From assembly GCF_001913705.1 (NCBI RefSeq), contig NZ_MKQD01000034.1, forward strand, positions 303,866 through 367,865: a DNA stretch of 64,000 nucleotides. Reading direction: 5' to 3'. The stretch's first letter is position 1. Every line of letters starts with the position of its first letter. The notes under the pieces were generated by a model, which was not told where the DNA came from, searched no databases, and saw only the letters and a program-made list of their open reading frames with translations. Origin of the DNA: Thalassotalea sp. PP2-459 (GTDB taxonomy: Bacteria; Pseudomonadota; Gammaproteobacteria; Enterobacterales; Alteromonadaceae). The position numbers were made by a program, and so were the translations under genes. Below, piece by piece: positions 1 to 9,991 of this stretch.

Positions 1-411
1 CGACACTTTTAAATCAGGTGTATTTTCTTTGTTAAAGATCACGGGTTTACCGCGAGCTACGTCAGTTGCAACAATGTGTAAGTTAAACGGCATTTCTTTG
101 AATGTTTTGCCGTGAAGCAGGCGATCGATCCAACGTTCAAAGACATCACCTGAGCTAAGGCCACCATTACGCAATAATTTAATTAAAGAATAACCACGAA
201 ACTTTGTATAATCTGTGTTTAAAGCGATATGTTTAATTTCAGCAATGGATAAGCCTGAAGCATATAGACTGCTAATAATACTACCACCGGAAACCCCAAC
301 AATATGATCAAAGTCGAGATCATATTCATGAAGCGCTTGTAAAATGCCTACGTGGGCGGGAAGGCGTGTTCCGCCGCCAGCAAGAATAGGGACAATTTTT
401 TGAGTATTCAT
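1..411 (-). CDS. Patatin-like phospholipase, N-terminal part (runs off the window)
   Basis: The reverse-strand frame stays open from an ATG at 411 to the window edge, giving 137 residues. Near the N-terminus it has the glycine-rich oxyanion motif GGGTRLPAHVG and then GVSGGS, the GxSxG nucleophile elbow of the patatin family. The catalytic Asp (DGG/DGA) would lie beyond the edge. Patatin-like proteins are lipid acyl hydrolases. No signal peptide is visible, so it is probably cytoplasmic. It is transcribed divergently from the protease gene at 577. Family is clear; substrate is unknown. Confidence 0.85.
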   Translation of the reverse strand, partial: MNTQKIVPILAGGGTRLPAHVGILQALHEYDLDFDHIVGVSGGSIISSLYASGLSIAEIKHIALNTDYTKFRGYSLIKLLRNGGLSSGDVFERWIDRLLHGKTFKEMPFNLHIVATDVARGKPVIFNKENTPDLKVS

Positions 412-576
412 AGCTTTCACTTTAAAACTAACTTATTGTTATCAATATAATTATGGTCAAAAATCATAATATTGCCTAATAATTTATAAAAGTTCATGCA
501 AAAGTGTTTTTTGCTACTGAGGCTTTTTGATACATTTAATCTCAGAATAATAACGTATAAGGTGCGAAGTAAGCCG

Positions 577-1338
577 ATGATAAAATGGATAATGTGGTGT
601 TGTTTTGTTCTTTGTGGAGCAGTACACGCGAGCGAGTTAGCCGATACCCTCGAAAAAATCAAACCATCTGTTGTTGGAATTGGTGTTTATACGCCAACGG
701 GTCGGCCTAAAAATCAATTACATGGCACAGGTTTTGTCATCGGCAACGGCAAATTTGTTGTCACAAATCATCATGTAGTTCCTGAATCGTTAAACGTTGC
801 ATTAAAACAACAACTAGCGGTATTCGTTGGCTCTGGGCGGCAAGCAGTTGTGCGCAAAGCACGTTTGATTGATTCATCAGCGAAGTATGATTTAGCTGTA
901 CTTGCCATTGAGGGTGACCCTTTACCCGCTATGACGCTATCAAATAGTGATTTTATCCGAGAAGGTAGTTATGTTGCGTTTACTGGTTTTCCTATTGGTG
1001 CAGTATTAGGGCTTTATCCGGTAACACACAGAGGTATTGTTGCGAGTATCACGCCAACGATAACACCTGTTGCAGATGCTAAAAAAATTAATATCGCGAT
1101 GTTAAAACGTTTACGTGATCCTTACTTAGTGTATCAATTAGATGCAACCGCTTACCCTGGTAACAGTGGTAGTGCCTTATATGAAATTTCCACAGGTAAG
1201 GTGGTTGGTGTGATTAATAAAGTGTTTGTGCAAAAAACCAAAGAAGGGGTGATCACAAATCCTAGTGGGATAACTTATGCTATTCCTATTAAATATGTTA
1301 TTGAATTGCTGGAAAAAAACAAAATTTTGTTCAAGTAA
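577..1338 (+). CDS. Exported trypsin-like (HtrA-type) serine protease without PDZ domain
   Basis: A protein of 253 residues when started at the ATG at 577, which puts a signal peptide (hydrophobic core, VHA cleavage site) at the N-terminus and has AAGGTG about 12 bases upstream. A longer reading from 496 would bury this signal. The chymotrypsin-fold triad is visible: His66 in TNHHVV, Asp105 in KYDLAV and Ser197 in GNSGSA. The protein ends soon after the protease domain, so it lacks the PDZ domains of DegP/DegS. It probably acts in the periplasm; substrate is unknown. It converges on yibQ with six bases between. Confidence 0.8.
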   Translation: MIKWIMWCCFVLCGAVHASELADTLEKIKPSVVGIGVYTPTGRPKNQLHGTGFVIGNGKFVVTNHHVVPESLNVALKQQLAVFVGSGRQAVVRKARLIDSSAKYDLAVLAIEGDPLPAMTLSNSDFIREGSYVAFTGFPIGAVLGLYPVTHRGIVASITPTITPVADAKKINIAMLKRLRDPYLVYQLDATAYPGNSGSALYEISTGKVVGVINKVFVQKTKEGVITNPSGITYAIPIKYVIELLEKNKILFK

Positions 1339-1344
1339 CAGGCC

Positions 1345-2097
1345 CTAGTCTTCTGCAGCAATTTTTGAAAGTACAGGGGACTTTGTTGAAAGTAGGGCTG
1401 AAATATTGACTAAGTCGATATTGTGTTTGGCTAATTCAGGAATTAGTGTTTGCAGTGCTTGCATGGTTTCAGGGTGAGGGTGTGCAATGGCTACTACGCG
1501 TTTATTTTTTTTAGCATAATAGATAAGTTCATTAAATTGTTGACGAATATAGTGCTGGTCTAATTGATTATCGAGAAAAACTCGACGACTTAAATTTGGT
1601 ACATCAAATTGTCTGGCTAAGCTTCTAGCTTTTGACTCTCGAGTGGTAACACTATCAATAAAGATAAGTTCTTTTTCTTTTAAAAAACGCATGGTCCATG
1701 CCATGGGTGAGTATAATGTAGTGAGCTTACTGCCCATATGATTATTAATGCCAACAGCAAAGGGTATTTCTTCTAATGCGAGTGTCAGGGTATGGCGAAT
1801 TTCTGTTTCATCCATTTCCGCAGTTAAGGCGCCAGGCCCTAATGCCTTACCTGAGGTTGATTCCATCGGTACATGAATGATCACATCTTTGTTTGATTGA
1901 TGGGCTTGTTCTGCGATTACTTTACCAAACGGCGTATGAGGCAATACCGCAAAGGTGATATTACCGGGTAATGCTAAGGTTTCGCTATCTGTTTTTCGGT
2001 AACCAATATCATCAATAATAATGGCAACCTGTGCATTTTGGGCAATGCATTGGCAAGCAAAAAAAACGAAGAATGCTAAGAGCGAATATTTAGTCAT
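1345..2097 (-). CDS. yibQ: Divergent polysaccharide deacetylase family protein YibQ
   Basis: 250 residues with an N-terminal signal peptide (cleavage near CIAQ) followed by AIIIDDIGY, the start of the divergent polysaccharide deacetylase fold (former DUF610). Further family signatures are FAVLPHTP, HVPMES, NNHMGS and AIAHPHPET. In E. coli the homologue follows envC in the same order gpmI-envC-yibQ, which is conserved here. Likely periplasmic and linked to cell-envelope maintenance; a real deacetylase activity is not established for the family. The gap from envC is 75 bases, so it is probably the last gene of the operon. Confidence 0.85.
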   Translation of the reverse strand: MTKYSLLAFFVFFACQCIAQNAQVAIIIDDIGYRKTDSETLALPGNITFAVLPHTPFGKVIAEQAHQSNKDVIIHVPMESTSGKALGPGALTAEMDETEIRHTLTLALEEIPFAVGINNHMGSKLTTLYSPMAWTMRFLKEKELIFIDSVTTRESKARSLARQFDVPNLSRRVFLDNQLDQHYIRQQFNELIYYAKKNKRVVAIAHPHPETMQALQTLIPELAKHNIDLVNISALLSTKSPVLSKIAAED

Positions 2098-2172
2098 GCG
2101 ATAGGTATTATTTTATTATTCTCATGAGTCTATCAAGTAACCTGCTGAGTTTCGAGACTAACGAACAATTAA

Positions 2173-3333
2173 TTACCGACACCATAGTTTAGGGTTTACC
2201 GCCTTGCCATTATGACGTATTTCAAAATACAGTGCTGATTGATTTTGCCCACCACTTTGCCCAACAAGAGCGATGGGTTCACCCGTTTCTACTCTATCGC
2301 CAACGGATTTTAATAACGCTTGGTTATGGCCATACAAACTCATATAACCGTCTCCGTGATCAATAACGGTCACCAATCCATAGCCTTTTAGCCAATCTGA
2401 AAATAGCACGACTCCATGGTGAATGGTTGATATTGTTTTGCCTGAGGACGCAGCTAATAAAACGCCTTTCCATTTTAAATAGCCTTGCTTTCTCGAACCA
2501 AAACTGCGATTTATTCTGCCTTTTACCGGCCAATTAAGTTTGCCGCGTAATGATGATAATCCGCTGAGTGAAAAATCTTGTTTACTTAAACGGGCGATTC
2601 GAGCTAACGCTGCAACTAAACTTTCTTCTTCAGCTTCTAATTTTTCTAACTGCTGTTTTGCTGACATTAGTTGGTTATTTAAAGCGTTAACTGTTTTTTC
2701 TCTACGTTGTTTGCCTGTTTCAAGTGCTTGCTTGTCTACTTGTTGTTTCTTTTTTAATTGAGCAAGTTGTTGTTGTTGCGATCGTTGCTGCTGTTCAACT
2801 TCATTTAATTGAGTAATTGTTGATTGAAAGGCTTCTATTTCTTTTATGCGAGCGGTATTTAAATATTGATAGTAACTAACAGTACGTTGGACTTTACCTG
2901 GGTTTTCTTGGTTTAAAATTAATTTTAGATAATCATGATGCCCAGTACTGTATGCCGCTCTAAGCTGTTTTGCTAGTAGGGCTTCTTGTTGCTGTTTTTT
3001 ATTGGTTAACTGTTGTTTTTCTTCCGTCAGACGACGCAGCGTTTGTTGCGTGTTGTCTAGTTTTTTGTCTGTATTTCGTAGCGATTTAGTTTGCTGAGAT
3101 ATGGCGAGTTCATCGGATTGAAGTTGTTTTAGTAGACGTTCGCGTTCCTGATCAACCTCTTTAATAGTAGATTTTTCTTTTTTGATCGCTTGTTTTACTT
3201 GATCGAGTTGTTCATCTGTCGCGGTTTCTTGCGCATATAGTACTGGTGAGAACAACAGAACCACAACAGATAAAAAGCGAGTAAGTACTCGCTTTTTATC
3301 CCGCCATACTTGCAAAAGGCTATGTGTTGTCAT
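2173..3333 (-). CDS. envC: Murein hydrolase activator EnvC
   Basis: 386 residues. After an N-terminal signal anchor/signal peptide (about residues 18-35, ending LYAQ) comes a long Gln/Lys/Glu-rich coiled coil (about 40-250) and a C-terminal LytM/M23 domain (about 265-386). The metallopeptidase site is degenerate: the first HxxxD motif reads WKGVLLA, and the last His position reads LYFEIR, while YGHN is retained. This matches EnvC, which activates the amidases AmiA/AmiB at the septum by protein contact, not by cutting murein. An amiB gene lies at 28.1 kb in this window. Confidence 0.92.
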   Translation of the reverse strand: MTTHSLLQVWRDKKRVLTRFLSVVVLLFSPVLYAQETATDEQLDQVKQAIKKEKSTIKEVDQERERLLKQLQSDELAISQQTKSLRNTDKKLDNTQQTLRRLTEEKQQLTNKKQQQEALLAKQLRAAYSTGHHDYLKLILNQENPGKVQRTVSYYQYLNTARIKEIEAFQSTITQLNEVEQQQRSQQQQLAQLKKKQQVDKQALETGKQRREKTVNALNNQLMSAKQQLEKLEAEEESLVAALARIARLSKQDFSLSGLSSLRGKLNWPVKGRINRSFGSRKQGYLKWKGVLLAASSGKTISTIHHGVVLFSDWLKGYGLVTVIDHGDGYMSLYGHNQALLKSVGDRVETGEPIALVGQSGGQNQSALYFEIRHNGKAVNPKLWCR

Positions 3334-3371
3334 ACTAAAGAATAAACTCGCTGAAAAAGTATCATGCGATA

Positions 3372-4916
3372 TTATGAAGTAAGCTCCATCAGATTTGAAC
3401 CTGTCATTTCTTTTGGTTGCGGTAGTGCCATCAAATTTAAAATAGTAGGAGCAATATCGCTAAGTGCACCTGTCGATGCGGGCGTTGCGTTACGGCCAAC
3501 AAAAATTAGTGGAACCGGTTCACAAGTATGTGCGGTATGAGCTTGACCTGTTTGGTTATCAGCCATTTGTTCTGCGTTACCGTGGTCTGCTGTAATTAAA
3601 CATTCACCGCCAACATTTTCTAGCGCAGTAATTACGCGTCCGATACAGTTATCTACAGCTTCACAGGCTTTAACTGCGGCATCAAAGTTTCCTGTATGAC
3701 CCACCATATCCCCATTTGGATAATTACAGACAATAAAATCATACGATTGAGATTCTATGGCTGCAACTAATTTATCTGTTAATAAAGGCGCGTTCATTTC
3801 TGGTTGAAGGTCGTATGTAGCGACTTGTGGAGATGGAATTAGCACCCGTTCTTCGCCAATAAAAGTATCTTCTCTACCTCCACTAAAAAAGAAGGTAACA
3901 TGCGCGTATTTTTCTGTTTCAGAAATACGCAGCTGTGTTTTATCATGCTTTTCTAACCATTCACCCAATACGTTATTGAGCTCTTCTGGAGGAAAGGCAC
4001 TAGGCGCATCAATATCGGCGGCATATTCTGTTAACATCACAAAATCGGCTAACGCAGGTGCTTTCTTCTTAGTAAAACCATCAAAATTTTGTTCCACAAA
4101 AGCACGGGTAAACTGTCTTGCTCTGTCAGCTCGAAAGTTCATAAATATAATGGCATCACCGTCATCAACGGTAATTGCTTGACCGTTTGCATCAGGAATT
4201 GCCGTTGCTTTGACGAATTCGTCATTTTCATCACGTTGATAGGCGGCTTGTAAGCCTGAAACAGCATCTGCTGCTTGGTATTCTGCTTCACCGAGTACCA
4301 TCAAATTATAGGCTGCTTCAACACGTTCCCAACGTTGATCTCTATCCATCGCGTAATAGCGTCCGATTATAGAAGCGACTTGACCGCAACCTAATTGCGC
4401 GAATTTTTCTTGTGCTTTTATCAGTGAGTTCTCAGCACTACGTGGCGGCGTATCACGACCATCGAGGAAAGCATGCAAATAGATCTCTTTTGCGCCCCGA
4501 GCGTGTGCTAGCTCAATCATGGCAAGAATATGATCTTCATGACTGTGTACACCACCTGGTGATAATAAGCCACATAAGTGTACCGCTTTATTGTTAGCAA
4601 CTGCTTTATCTACAGCAGAAACAAGTGCTGGCACTTGATCAAATTCATCATCTGCAATGGCTTTCGTGATACGAGTAAAGTCTTGATAAACAATGCGTCC
4701 AGCACCTAGATTTACGTGTCCAACTTCAGAATTGCCCATTTGACCATCGGGTAATCCTACTGCCATTCCAGACGTTTGAATAAGCATTTTAGGCTTGGTG
4801 GCCCATAAGTTATCTAATACCGGAGTTTTTGCATGTTGAATTGCATTTGATTCTTGGTTTTCTCGATAGCCCCAGCCATCTAAAATAATTAATACGGTTG
4901 GTTTTTTATTAGCCAT
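3372..4916 (-). CDS. gpmI: 2,3-bisphosphoglycerate-independent phosphoglycerate mutase
   Basis: Interconverts 3- and 2-phosphoglycerate in glycolysis, in the cytoplasm. The reading of 514 residues starts at the ATG at 4916 ([19 protein letters not shown]): AGGAA lies just upstream of it, and the in-frame ATG at 4931 lies before this ribosome-binding site. Metal-binding DGWG near the N-terminus, the phospho-serine motif [19 protein letters not shown] and the C-terminal [10 protein letters not shown] are all intact. First gene of the gpmI-envC-yibQ operon, divergent from the rhodanese gene at 5206. Confidence 0.96.
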   Translation of the reverse strand: MANKKPTVLIILDGWGYRENQESNAIQHAKTPVLDNLWATKPKMLIQTSGMAVGLPDGQMGNSEVGHVNLGAGRIVYQDFTRITKAIADDEFDQVPALVSAVDKAVANNKAVHLCGLLSPGGVHSHEDHILAMIELAHARGAKEIYLHAFLDGRDTPPRSAENSLIKAQEKFAQLGCGQVASIIGRYYAMDRDQRWERVEAAYNLMVLGEAEYQAADAVSGLQAAYQRDENDEFVKATAIPDANGQAITVDDGDAIIFMNFRADRARQFTRAFVEQNFDGFTKKKAPALADFVMLTEYAADIDAPSAFPPEELNNVLGEWLEKHDKTQLRISETEKYAHVTFFFSGGREDTFIGEERVLIPSPQVATYDLQPEMNAPLLTDKLVAAIESQSYDFIVCNYPNGDMVGHTGNFDAAVKACEAVDNCIGRVITALENVGGECLITADHGNAEQMADNQTGQAHTAHTCEPVPLIFVGRNATPASTGALSDIAPTILNLMALPQPKEMTGSNLMELTS

Positions 4917-5205
4917 GCCAGTTCCTAACATATATTTTTCAGCGAACGTAAACTGTTGCCAAGTATATCAATTACGATGATAAATTGCTGCTTTTGAACT
5001 AGACAAAATCGTTCTAACAAAAACCATAATATTGATCGCAATGCGGTAAATTTTTAAACGGGGGAAAATAAGGTAAAAGTGAGTTTTTTGTGGATAAACC
5101 TCATCATTGCATAAAAGACGGAATGAATGATTGAAAAATCTGTAAAAAAACGTAGTAATCTGTATACTGTCGGCAAAATTTTCGAACTTAAATACGATTA
5201 AACAA

Positions 5206-5631
5206 ATGGAACAATTTATTGCGTTTTTAGGGAATCACCCTATGTTAACCGCTGCTTGGGTTGGTATATTTTTGGCGATTGTAGTCATAAGTGTTCGCAT
5301 AAAGCTTTCTCCGATCAAACAGTTATCTCCTCAAGAATTGACTTTTCTCGTAAACAGAGAAGAGGGGGTTGTGGTAGATATACGCTCAGAAAAAGAGTTT
5401 AAAACGGCTAGAATTTTAGACGCGAAACACTTACCCAGCGAAAAAGCGAATAAAGATGACTTTACTGCGCTTGAAAAATTGAAAGATAAACCCATTATTC
5501 TTGTATGCGCTGCTGGCGTATCAGCTTCAAATGTTGCCAATAAAATGCTTAAAGCAGGTTTTAGCCGTGTTAGTGTTTTGAAAGGTGGCATGAATGCTTG
5601 GTCTGGTGCAGGGTTACCAGTAGCAAAATAA
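5206..5631 (+). CDS. Membrane-anchored rhodanese-like protein (YibN family)
   Basis: 141 residues: one N-terminal transmembrane helix (about residues 12-30) followed by a single rhodanese domain. The domain has VVDIRSEKEF near its start and the active-site loop VCAAGVSAS with the catalytic cysteine, then VLKGGMNAWSGAGLPV, the typical C-terminal signature. Rhodaneses carry a persulfide on that cysteine; the acceptor for YibN is unknown. It heads the conserved run yibN-grxC-secB-gpsA and is 22 bases upstream of grxC. Confidence 0.88.
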   Translation: MEQFIAFLGNHPMLTAAWVGIFLAIVVISVRIKLSPIKQLSPQELTFLVNREEGVVVDIRSEKEFKTARILDAKHLPSEKANKDDFTALEKLKDKPIILVCAAGVSASNVANKMLKAGFSRVSVLKGGMNAWSGAGLPVAK

Positions 5632-5653
5632 TTTGATTAATTGAGAATTTGTC

Positions 5654-5911
5654 ATGGCTGTTGAAATTTATACCAAAGTTACTTGTGGCTTTTGTATGCG
5701 AGCAAAAATGCTGTTGGATCAAAAGAACGTTGATTATCGTGAAATTAAAATTGACGGTGATGCTAAACGACGTGAAGACATGATCAAGCGAGCTAATGGC
5801 GCATATACTGTACCGCAAATTTTTATTCATGATCACCATGTTGGCGGTTGTGATGAGTTATTTGCTTTACATGCCCGTAACCAGCTTGATGACTTATTGC
5901 AGAAAATATAA
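5654..5911 (+). CDS. grxC: Glutaredoxin 3
   Basis: 85 residues, the usual size for a class I glutaredoxin. The redox site near residue 12 is CGFC in place of the more common CPYC. The glutathione-binding signatures TVPQIFI (cis-proline) and GGCDEL are present. It reduces protein disulfides and mixed glutathione disulfides in the cytoplasm. Gene order rhodanese-grxC-secB-gpsA is as in E. coli, and spacing to its neighbours fits an operon. Confidence 0.94.
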   Translation: MAVEIYTKVTCGFCMRAKMLLDQKNVDYREIKIDGDAKRREDMIKRANGAYTVPQIFIHDHHVGGCDELFALHARNQLDDLLQKI

Positions 5912-5990
5912 ACACAGATCACCGATCTCTCGTTATTTAATAAATAGAACCGCTGTTTAATGTACAGCAACTCACTAAGGAACATATATT

Positions 5991-6491
5991 ATGGCTGACG
6001 AAAATCAAAGCAGCACAGAAGGCGCAGAACAGGCGCCACAATTTGCCATTCAACGCGTTTACACTAAAGATATTTCTTTTGAAACGCCTAACTCTCCTGC
6101 GATTTTTCAAAAAGAGTGGAAGCCAGAGTTAAAATTAGATTTAGACACACGCTCTAAGAAGTTAGCGGATGACACTTATGAAGTGTGTTTAGCGCTTACG
6201 GTAACTGCAACGGTTGAAGGACAAACGGCATTTTTAGCAGAAGTTCAACAAGCGGGTATTTTTACTATTGGTAACTTACCTGAAGCACAACTTGCACATA
6301 CTATTGGCGCATTTTGCCCTGCAACACTTTTCCCGTACGCGCGTGAAGCGGTATTTAGTTTAGTTAACCGAGGCTCTTTCCCTCAAATTAACTTAGCGCC
6401 GGTTAATTTTGATGCATTATTTGCTTCTTACGTTCAACAGCGTTCAGCTGAGCAAGGTGCGGAAGCGCCTGCGAGTACAGAAACTCACTAA
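5991..6491 (+). CDS. secB: Protein-export chaperone SecB
   Basis: 166 residues. The family core is visible: [19 protein letters not shown] near the N-terminus, then EVQQAGIF and [13 protein letters not shown]. SecB is a cytoplasmic tetramer that keeps precursor proteins unfolded and hands them to SecA. The N- and C-terminal tails are acidic and alanine/glutamate-rich, as usual. An AAGGAA-like site precedes the ATG. The stop codon overlaps the gpsA start (TAATG), which suggests translational coupling. Confidence 0.96.
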   Translation: MADENQSSTEGAEQAPQFAIQRVYTKDISFETPNSPAIFQKEWKPELKLDLDTRSKKLADDTYEVCLALTVTATVEGQTAFLAEVQQAGIFTIGNLPEAQLAHTIGAFCPATLFPYAREAVFSLVNRGSFPQINLAPVNFDALFASYVQQRSAEQGAEAPASTETH

Positions 6492-7501
6492 TGACACACC
6501 AGTCAGCAATGGATATTACCATATTAGGGGCGGGGTCTTACGGCACCGCCCTTGCTATTTGTTTTGCTCGTAATGGCCATAACACTTTGTTATGGGGGCG
6601 TGATGTTAAACATGTTTCAGCCATGGAAAAGGCGCGGTCAAATGAACGTTATTTACCCGATGCTAAATTTCCAGAAACATTAACGGTAACCAATGACTTA
6701 TCATCGGCGGTATCGGCAAGTGATAATGTATTAGTCGTGGTGCCAAGTCATGCTTTTGCCGATTTACTTAAAAACATTAAATCTGATTTAACTGCTAATG
6801 CACGTATAGCATGGGCAACTAAAGGGTTAGATCCGGATACTGGTTGCTTATTGCAAGATGTTGCTCGTCAAATTTTAGGTAATGAAATTGCATTGGCTGT
6901 ATTATCTGGCCCTACTTTTGCGAAAGAAATGGCCGCAGGTTTACCTACCGCAATTTCAGTGTCGTCGACAGAACAGTCATTTGTAGATGAGCTTTCTCGT
7001 TTATTACATTGTGAAAAAACCTTTCGGGTATACTCCAATAACGACTTTATTGGTGTGCAACTAGGTGGGGCAGTAAAAAATGTTATTGCGATTGGCGCAG
7101 GAATGGCTGATGGCATTGGTTTTGGTGCTAACGCTAGAACAGCATTAATTACTCGTGGTTTGGTGGAAATGTCGCGCTTAGGTGCTGCCTTACATGCCGA
7201 GCCTACCACTTTTATGGGTATGGCGGGCTTAGGTGACTTGGTACTTACTTGCACGGATAATCAATCACGTAATCGTCGTTTTGGTTTAGCGTTAGGTCGA
7301 GGCACAAATGTTGAACAAGCAATGCGAGATATTGGTCAAGTGGTTGAAGGTTACCGAAACACTAAAGAAGTACATATGCTGGCGCAACGACTTAATGTTG
7401 AAATGCCGATTGTTGAGCAGGTATACCAAGTGTTGTATTGTGGTAAAGACGCTAAATTAGCAGCGTCTGATTTATTGTCACGTGAACGTAAATTCGAATA
7501 A
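6491..7501 (+). CDS. gpsA: Glycerol-3-phosphate dehydrogenase [NAD(P)+]
   Basis: Makes sn-glycerol-3-phosphate from dihydroxyacetone phosphate for phospholipid synthesis. 336 residues with the N-terminal dinucleotide-binding motif [12 protein letters not shown], then LSGPTFAKE, the catalytic-lysine region [13 protein letters not shown] and GLGDLVLTC. The start overlaps the secB stop by one base. An alternative ATG six codons later ([12 protein letters not shown]) would also give a normal N-terminus; neither has a clear ribosome-binding site, so coupling to secB is likely. Confidence 0.96.
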   Translation: MTHQSAMDITILGAGSYGTALAICFARNGHNTLLWGRDVKHVSAMEKARSNERYLPDAKFPETLTVTNDLSSAVSASDNVLVVVPSHAFADLLKNIKSDLTANARIAWATKGLDPDTGCLLQDVARQILGNEIALAVLSGPTFAKEMAAGLPTAISVSSTEQSFVDELSRLLHCEKTFRVYSNNDFIGVQLGGAVKNVIAIGAGMADGIGFGANARTALITRGLVEMSRLGAALHAEPTTFMGMAGLGDLVLTCTDNQSRNRRFGLALGRGTNVEQAMRDIGQVVEGYRNTKEVHMLAQRLNVEMPIVEQVYQVLYCGKDAKLAASDLLSRERKFE

Positions 7502-7504
7502 TAT

Positions 7505-7969
7505 TTATATCGAGTTTTCAAACCCTAACTGACGCCACGCCTCGTAAATGATCACAGATGTGGCGTTAGATAAATTCATACTTCTACTGCCTGCAATCAT
7601 TGGGATACGTATTTTATCTTCGTCAGGTATTTGCTGTCTTACTTCTTCTGTTAAACCTGCTGTTTCCGAGCCGAACAGTAAATAATCACCCTTAGAAAAT
7701 GAAACATCGCCGTAATAATTTGTGGCTTTAGTGGTGATGGCTAAAATACGTTGAGGTTGTTCGGTATTCACGAAGTCTGCAAAATTTTTATGACGCTTTA
7801 TTGCGGCAAACTCATGATAATCAAGCCCCGCACGTTTTAATTTCTTATCATCTAAATCAAAGCCTAGTGGCTCAATGAGGTGTAAATTAAATCCTGTATT
7901 GGCGCACAACCTAATAATGTTACCGGTATTGGGCGGAATTTGCGGCTGAAACAATACCACGTCTAACAT
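7505..7969 (-). CDS. trmL: tRNA (cytidine(34)-2'-O)-methyltransferase TrmL
   Basis: 154 residues, a SPOUT-class methyltransferase. Signatures: [19 protein letters not shown] at the N-terminus, [10 protein letters not shown] in the middle, and the C-terminal knot motif [15 protein letters not shown]. TrmL 2'-O-methylates the wobble base of tRNA-Leu isoacceptors using S-adenosylmethionine. Convergent with gpsA with only three bases between. In E. coli the same gene follows secB-gpsA-cysE. Confidence 0.94.
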   Translation of the reverse strand: MLDVVLFQPQIPPNTGNIIRLCANTGFNLHLIEPLGFDLDDKKLKRAGLDYHEFAAIKRHKNFADFVNTEQPQRILAITTKATNYYGDVSFSKGDYLLFGSETAGLTEEVRQQIPDEDKIRIPMIAGSRSMNLSNATSVIIYEAWRQLGFENSI

Positions 7970-8102
7970 AATGAATTCTCGCGATCGAAATAAAACGGTA
8001 TTATACCGCTAAGCATCTCGAAGAGAACAGCTTTGGTTAGAAAGTTTAGTGTATGTTAGGTACACTATAATGGTTCTTATGTATCAATAGTGTCGTAAAG
8101 TA

Positions 8103-8993
8103 ATGACAAAAAAACAGGCCAGTTATCAACGGTTAGTAAAAATCGCGGCGTTTTGTGCTGTACTGTTTGCTGTTGTGCAAATTTCAATAAAGTTATATGC
8201 GTGGTTTATTACTGGCGCAAGTGCCATGCTTGCCTCTTCAACAGATTCACTGTTAGATCTTGCTGCTTCGTTTATTAATCTTATCATGTTAACCATTGCC
8301 TTAAGGCCAGCCGATAACAACCATAAATTTGGTCACGGCAAAGCAGAAAGCTTAACAGGGCTGTTTCAATCAGCCTTTATTTTAGCATCGGCAATATTAC
8401 TTATTATTCATGGTATTGAACATACTTCAAACCCCGTTATTATTCAGCAATCACACGTAGGTATATGGGTAACAATTGTTGCTTTTGCACTTACCTTATT
8501 GTTAGTTTTTATTCAAAAGTGGGTACTTAAACAAACAAATTCTTTGGCCATTGAAGCTGACAGCTTACATTACCAATCTGATTTACTCTTAAATGCTGGG
8601 GTGTTGTGCTCATTAATACTGAGCGATTATTTATGGCCACGAGCAGACGGCATTTTTACTATCATTGTTGGTGCTTTTCTCATTGTTGGTGCGTTTAGAA
8701 TATTAAAGCGAAGTGTTGACCAATTGATGGATCATGAATTAACGGACGCAGAGCTAAAGGTCGTTCAAGATGTGGTAAAAAAACACAAACTAGCTATTGG
8801 TGTGCATGATATTCGAAGCCGGCAAGCAGGTGAAAAACGCTTTATACAATGTCATTTAGAACTTGATGATGACTTACCTTTATATCAAGCACACGAAATA
8901 GGCGAAGAAATTAGGTTAGCGGTAGAAGCGCAACTGGCGCCTTGTGAGGTGTTCATTCATCATGACCCTGTATCCGTTGTGGTAAGACATTGA
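8103..8993 (+). CDS. fieF: Cation-efflux pump FieF (CDF family)
   Basis: 296 residues with about six membrane helices and a cytoplasmic C-terminal domain. The transport-site ligands line up with E. coli FieF: Asp48 and Asp52 in STDSLLDL, and His156 and Asp160 in HYQSD. FGHGKAESL in the second cytoplasmic loop is also typical. Exports divalent metals (iron, zinc) by proton antiport. Divergent from trmL; its 3' end overlaps the pldB coding end by 34 bases on the other strand. Confidence 0.92.
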   Translation: MTKKQASYQRLVKIAAFCAVLFAVVQISIKLYAWFITGASAMLASSTDSLLDLAASFINLIMLTIALRPADNNHKFGHGKAESLTGLFQSAFILASAILLIIHGIEHTSNPVIIQQSHVGIWVTIVAFALTLLLVFIQKWVLKQTNSLAIEADSLHYQSDLLLNAGVLCSLILSDYLWPRADGIFTIIVGAFLIVGAFRILKRSVDQLMDHELTDAELKVVQDVVKKHKLAIGVHDIRSRQAGEKRFIQCHLELDDDLPLYQAHEIGEEIRLAVEAQLAPCEVFIHHDPVSVVVRH

Positions 8994-9943
8994 TGAATAT
9001 AAGCAAGTACGTCTTCACGTATGTACTCTTGTTCAAATAATAATTCATGCCTAGCGTCGTTAAACACTCTGGGTTTGTGTGCGCACAACTGTGGATACAG
9101 CTGATGAAGCTGTTGACAGAATATGTTTTGTGCTTGGTTATCTACAATGACATCATTAGCCGCTTGTAATATAAAAACCGGTGTTTTGATATTCGTTAAT
9201 TCTCGAAAAATATGCTGATTTGCTTGCAATGCTTGCGCTAACCAATGAAAAGTGACACCACCCAACTGTAATGTAGATTCTTGTTGGTACAAATTGATAA
9301 ATCGTTCAAATCGAGTACTACATCCCATTAATGGGTTATTAGTAAACAATGCTGGTTGGTAATTTTTATGACCAGGAAAGTACCAGGGTTCTACTGTTGC
9401 CATGCGATTCATGCAATGCCCTACATGAATAATCGTTTTGGCTAACCAGTAAGGCGTTTTTCCGAAATTTATGGCTATCATAGCTGACGCTAAGATAGCC
9501 GATGTTATAGATATTGAATGCCGCTGTAACATGCGTAATGTGATTGCGCTACCCATAGAGTGGGCAAGTATTGATATACTTTTATTCGTGATATTAGGCT
9601 GTACTTCGTTAGTAATAAATGTTGCTAAGTCATCGGCATAATGATCAAAATATTCAACATAGCCTTTATGCGTGTTAGATAGCATTCGTTGAGATAAGCC
9701 TTGGCCACGATGATCGTGAATAAAGATGTTATAACCCATAGCGGATAAATCATAAGCAAGTTCTTGATACTTTAGATAACTCTCGCTACGTCCAGTAGAG
9801 ATCACAATGGTTGGTAATTGCGGATCTTTGACAATATTAACGTAAGCAATACGTATATTGCCTATACCGATAAAACTGGCTGTTTTCGCTTGTCGCCAAA
9901 AGCTTGCAATTGCGTCTAACTTCTTTTTATTCAAATTACTCAT
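8960..9943 (-). CDS. pldB: Alpha/beta hydrolase, lysophospholipase L2 (PldB) type
   Basis: 327 residues with an alpha/beta-hydrolase fold. DHRGQGLS followed by HKGYVEYFDHYADDL is the PldB-type signature. The nucleophile elbow is AHSMGS, the acid is probably the Asp in NDVIVD, and the His is in DARHELLF. E. coli PldB cleaves lysophospholipids at the inner membrane; the substrate here is inferred. It lies 48 bases downstream of cpxA on the same strand and could be co-transcribed. Overlaps the 3' end of fieF. Confidence 0.82.
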   Translation of the reverse strand: MSNLNKKKLDAIASFWRQAKTASFIGIGNIRIAYVNIVKDPQLPTIVISTGRSESYLKYQELAYDLSAMGYNIFIHDHRGQGLSQRMLSNTHKGYVEYFDHYADDLATFITNEVQPNITNKSISILAHSMGSAITLRMLQRHSISITSAILASAMIAINFGKTPYWLAKTIIHVGHCMNRMATVEPWYFPGHKNYQPALFTNNPLMGCSTRFERFINLYQQESTLQLGGVTFHWLAQALQANQHIFRELTNIKTPVFILQAANDVIVDNQAQNIFCQQLHQLYPQLCAHKPRVFNDARHELLFEQEYIREDVLAYIHQCLTTTDTGS

Positions 9944-9991
9944 GAGTTTCAGTACTATATTACATTTTATCTGCGCACAACTAATATAGAA

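Noticed and set aside
2540..3000. Gln-rich repeat in envC as a tandem repeat array
   Set aside because: The repeated CTGTTG/TTGTTG triplets reflect a glutamine-rich coiled coil and not a DNA repeat.
5100..5205. TATACT as -10 for the rhodanese-grxC-secB operon
   Set aside because: No acceptable -35 at 16-18 bases upstream; could be right but not supported.
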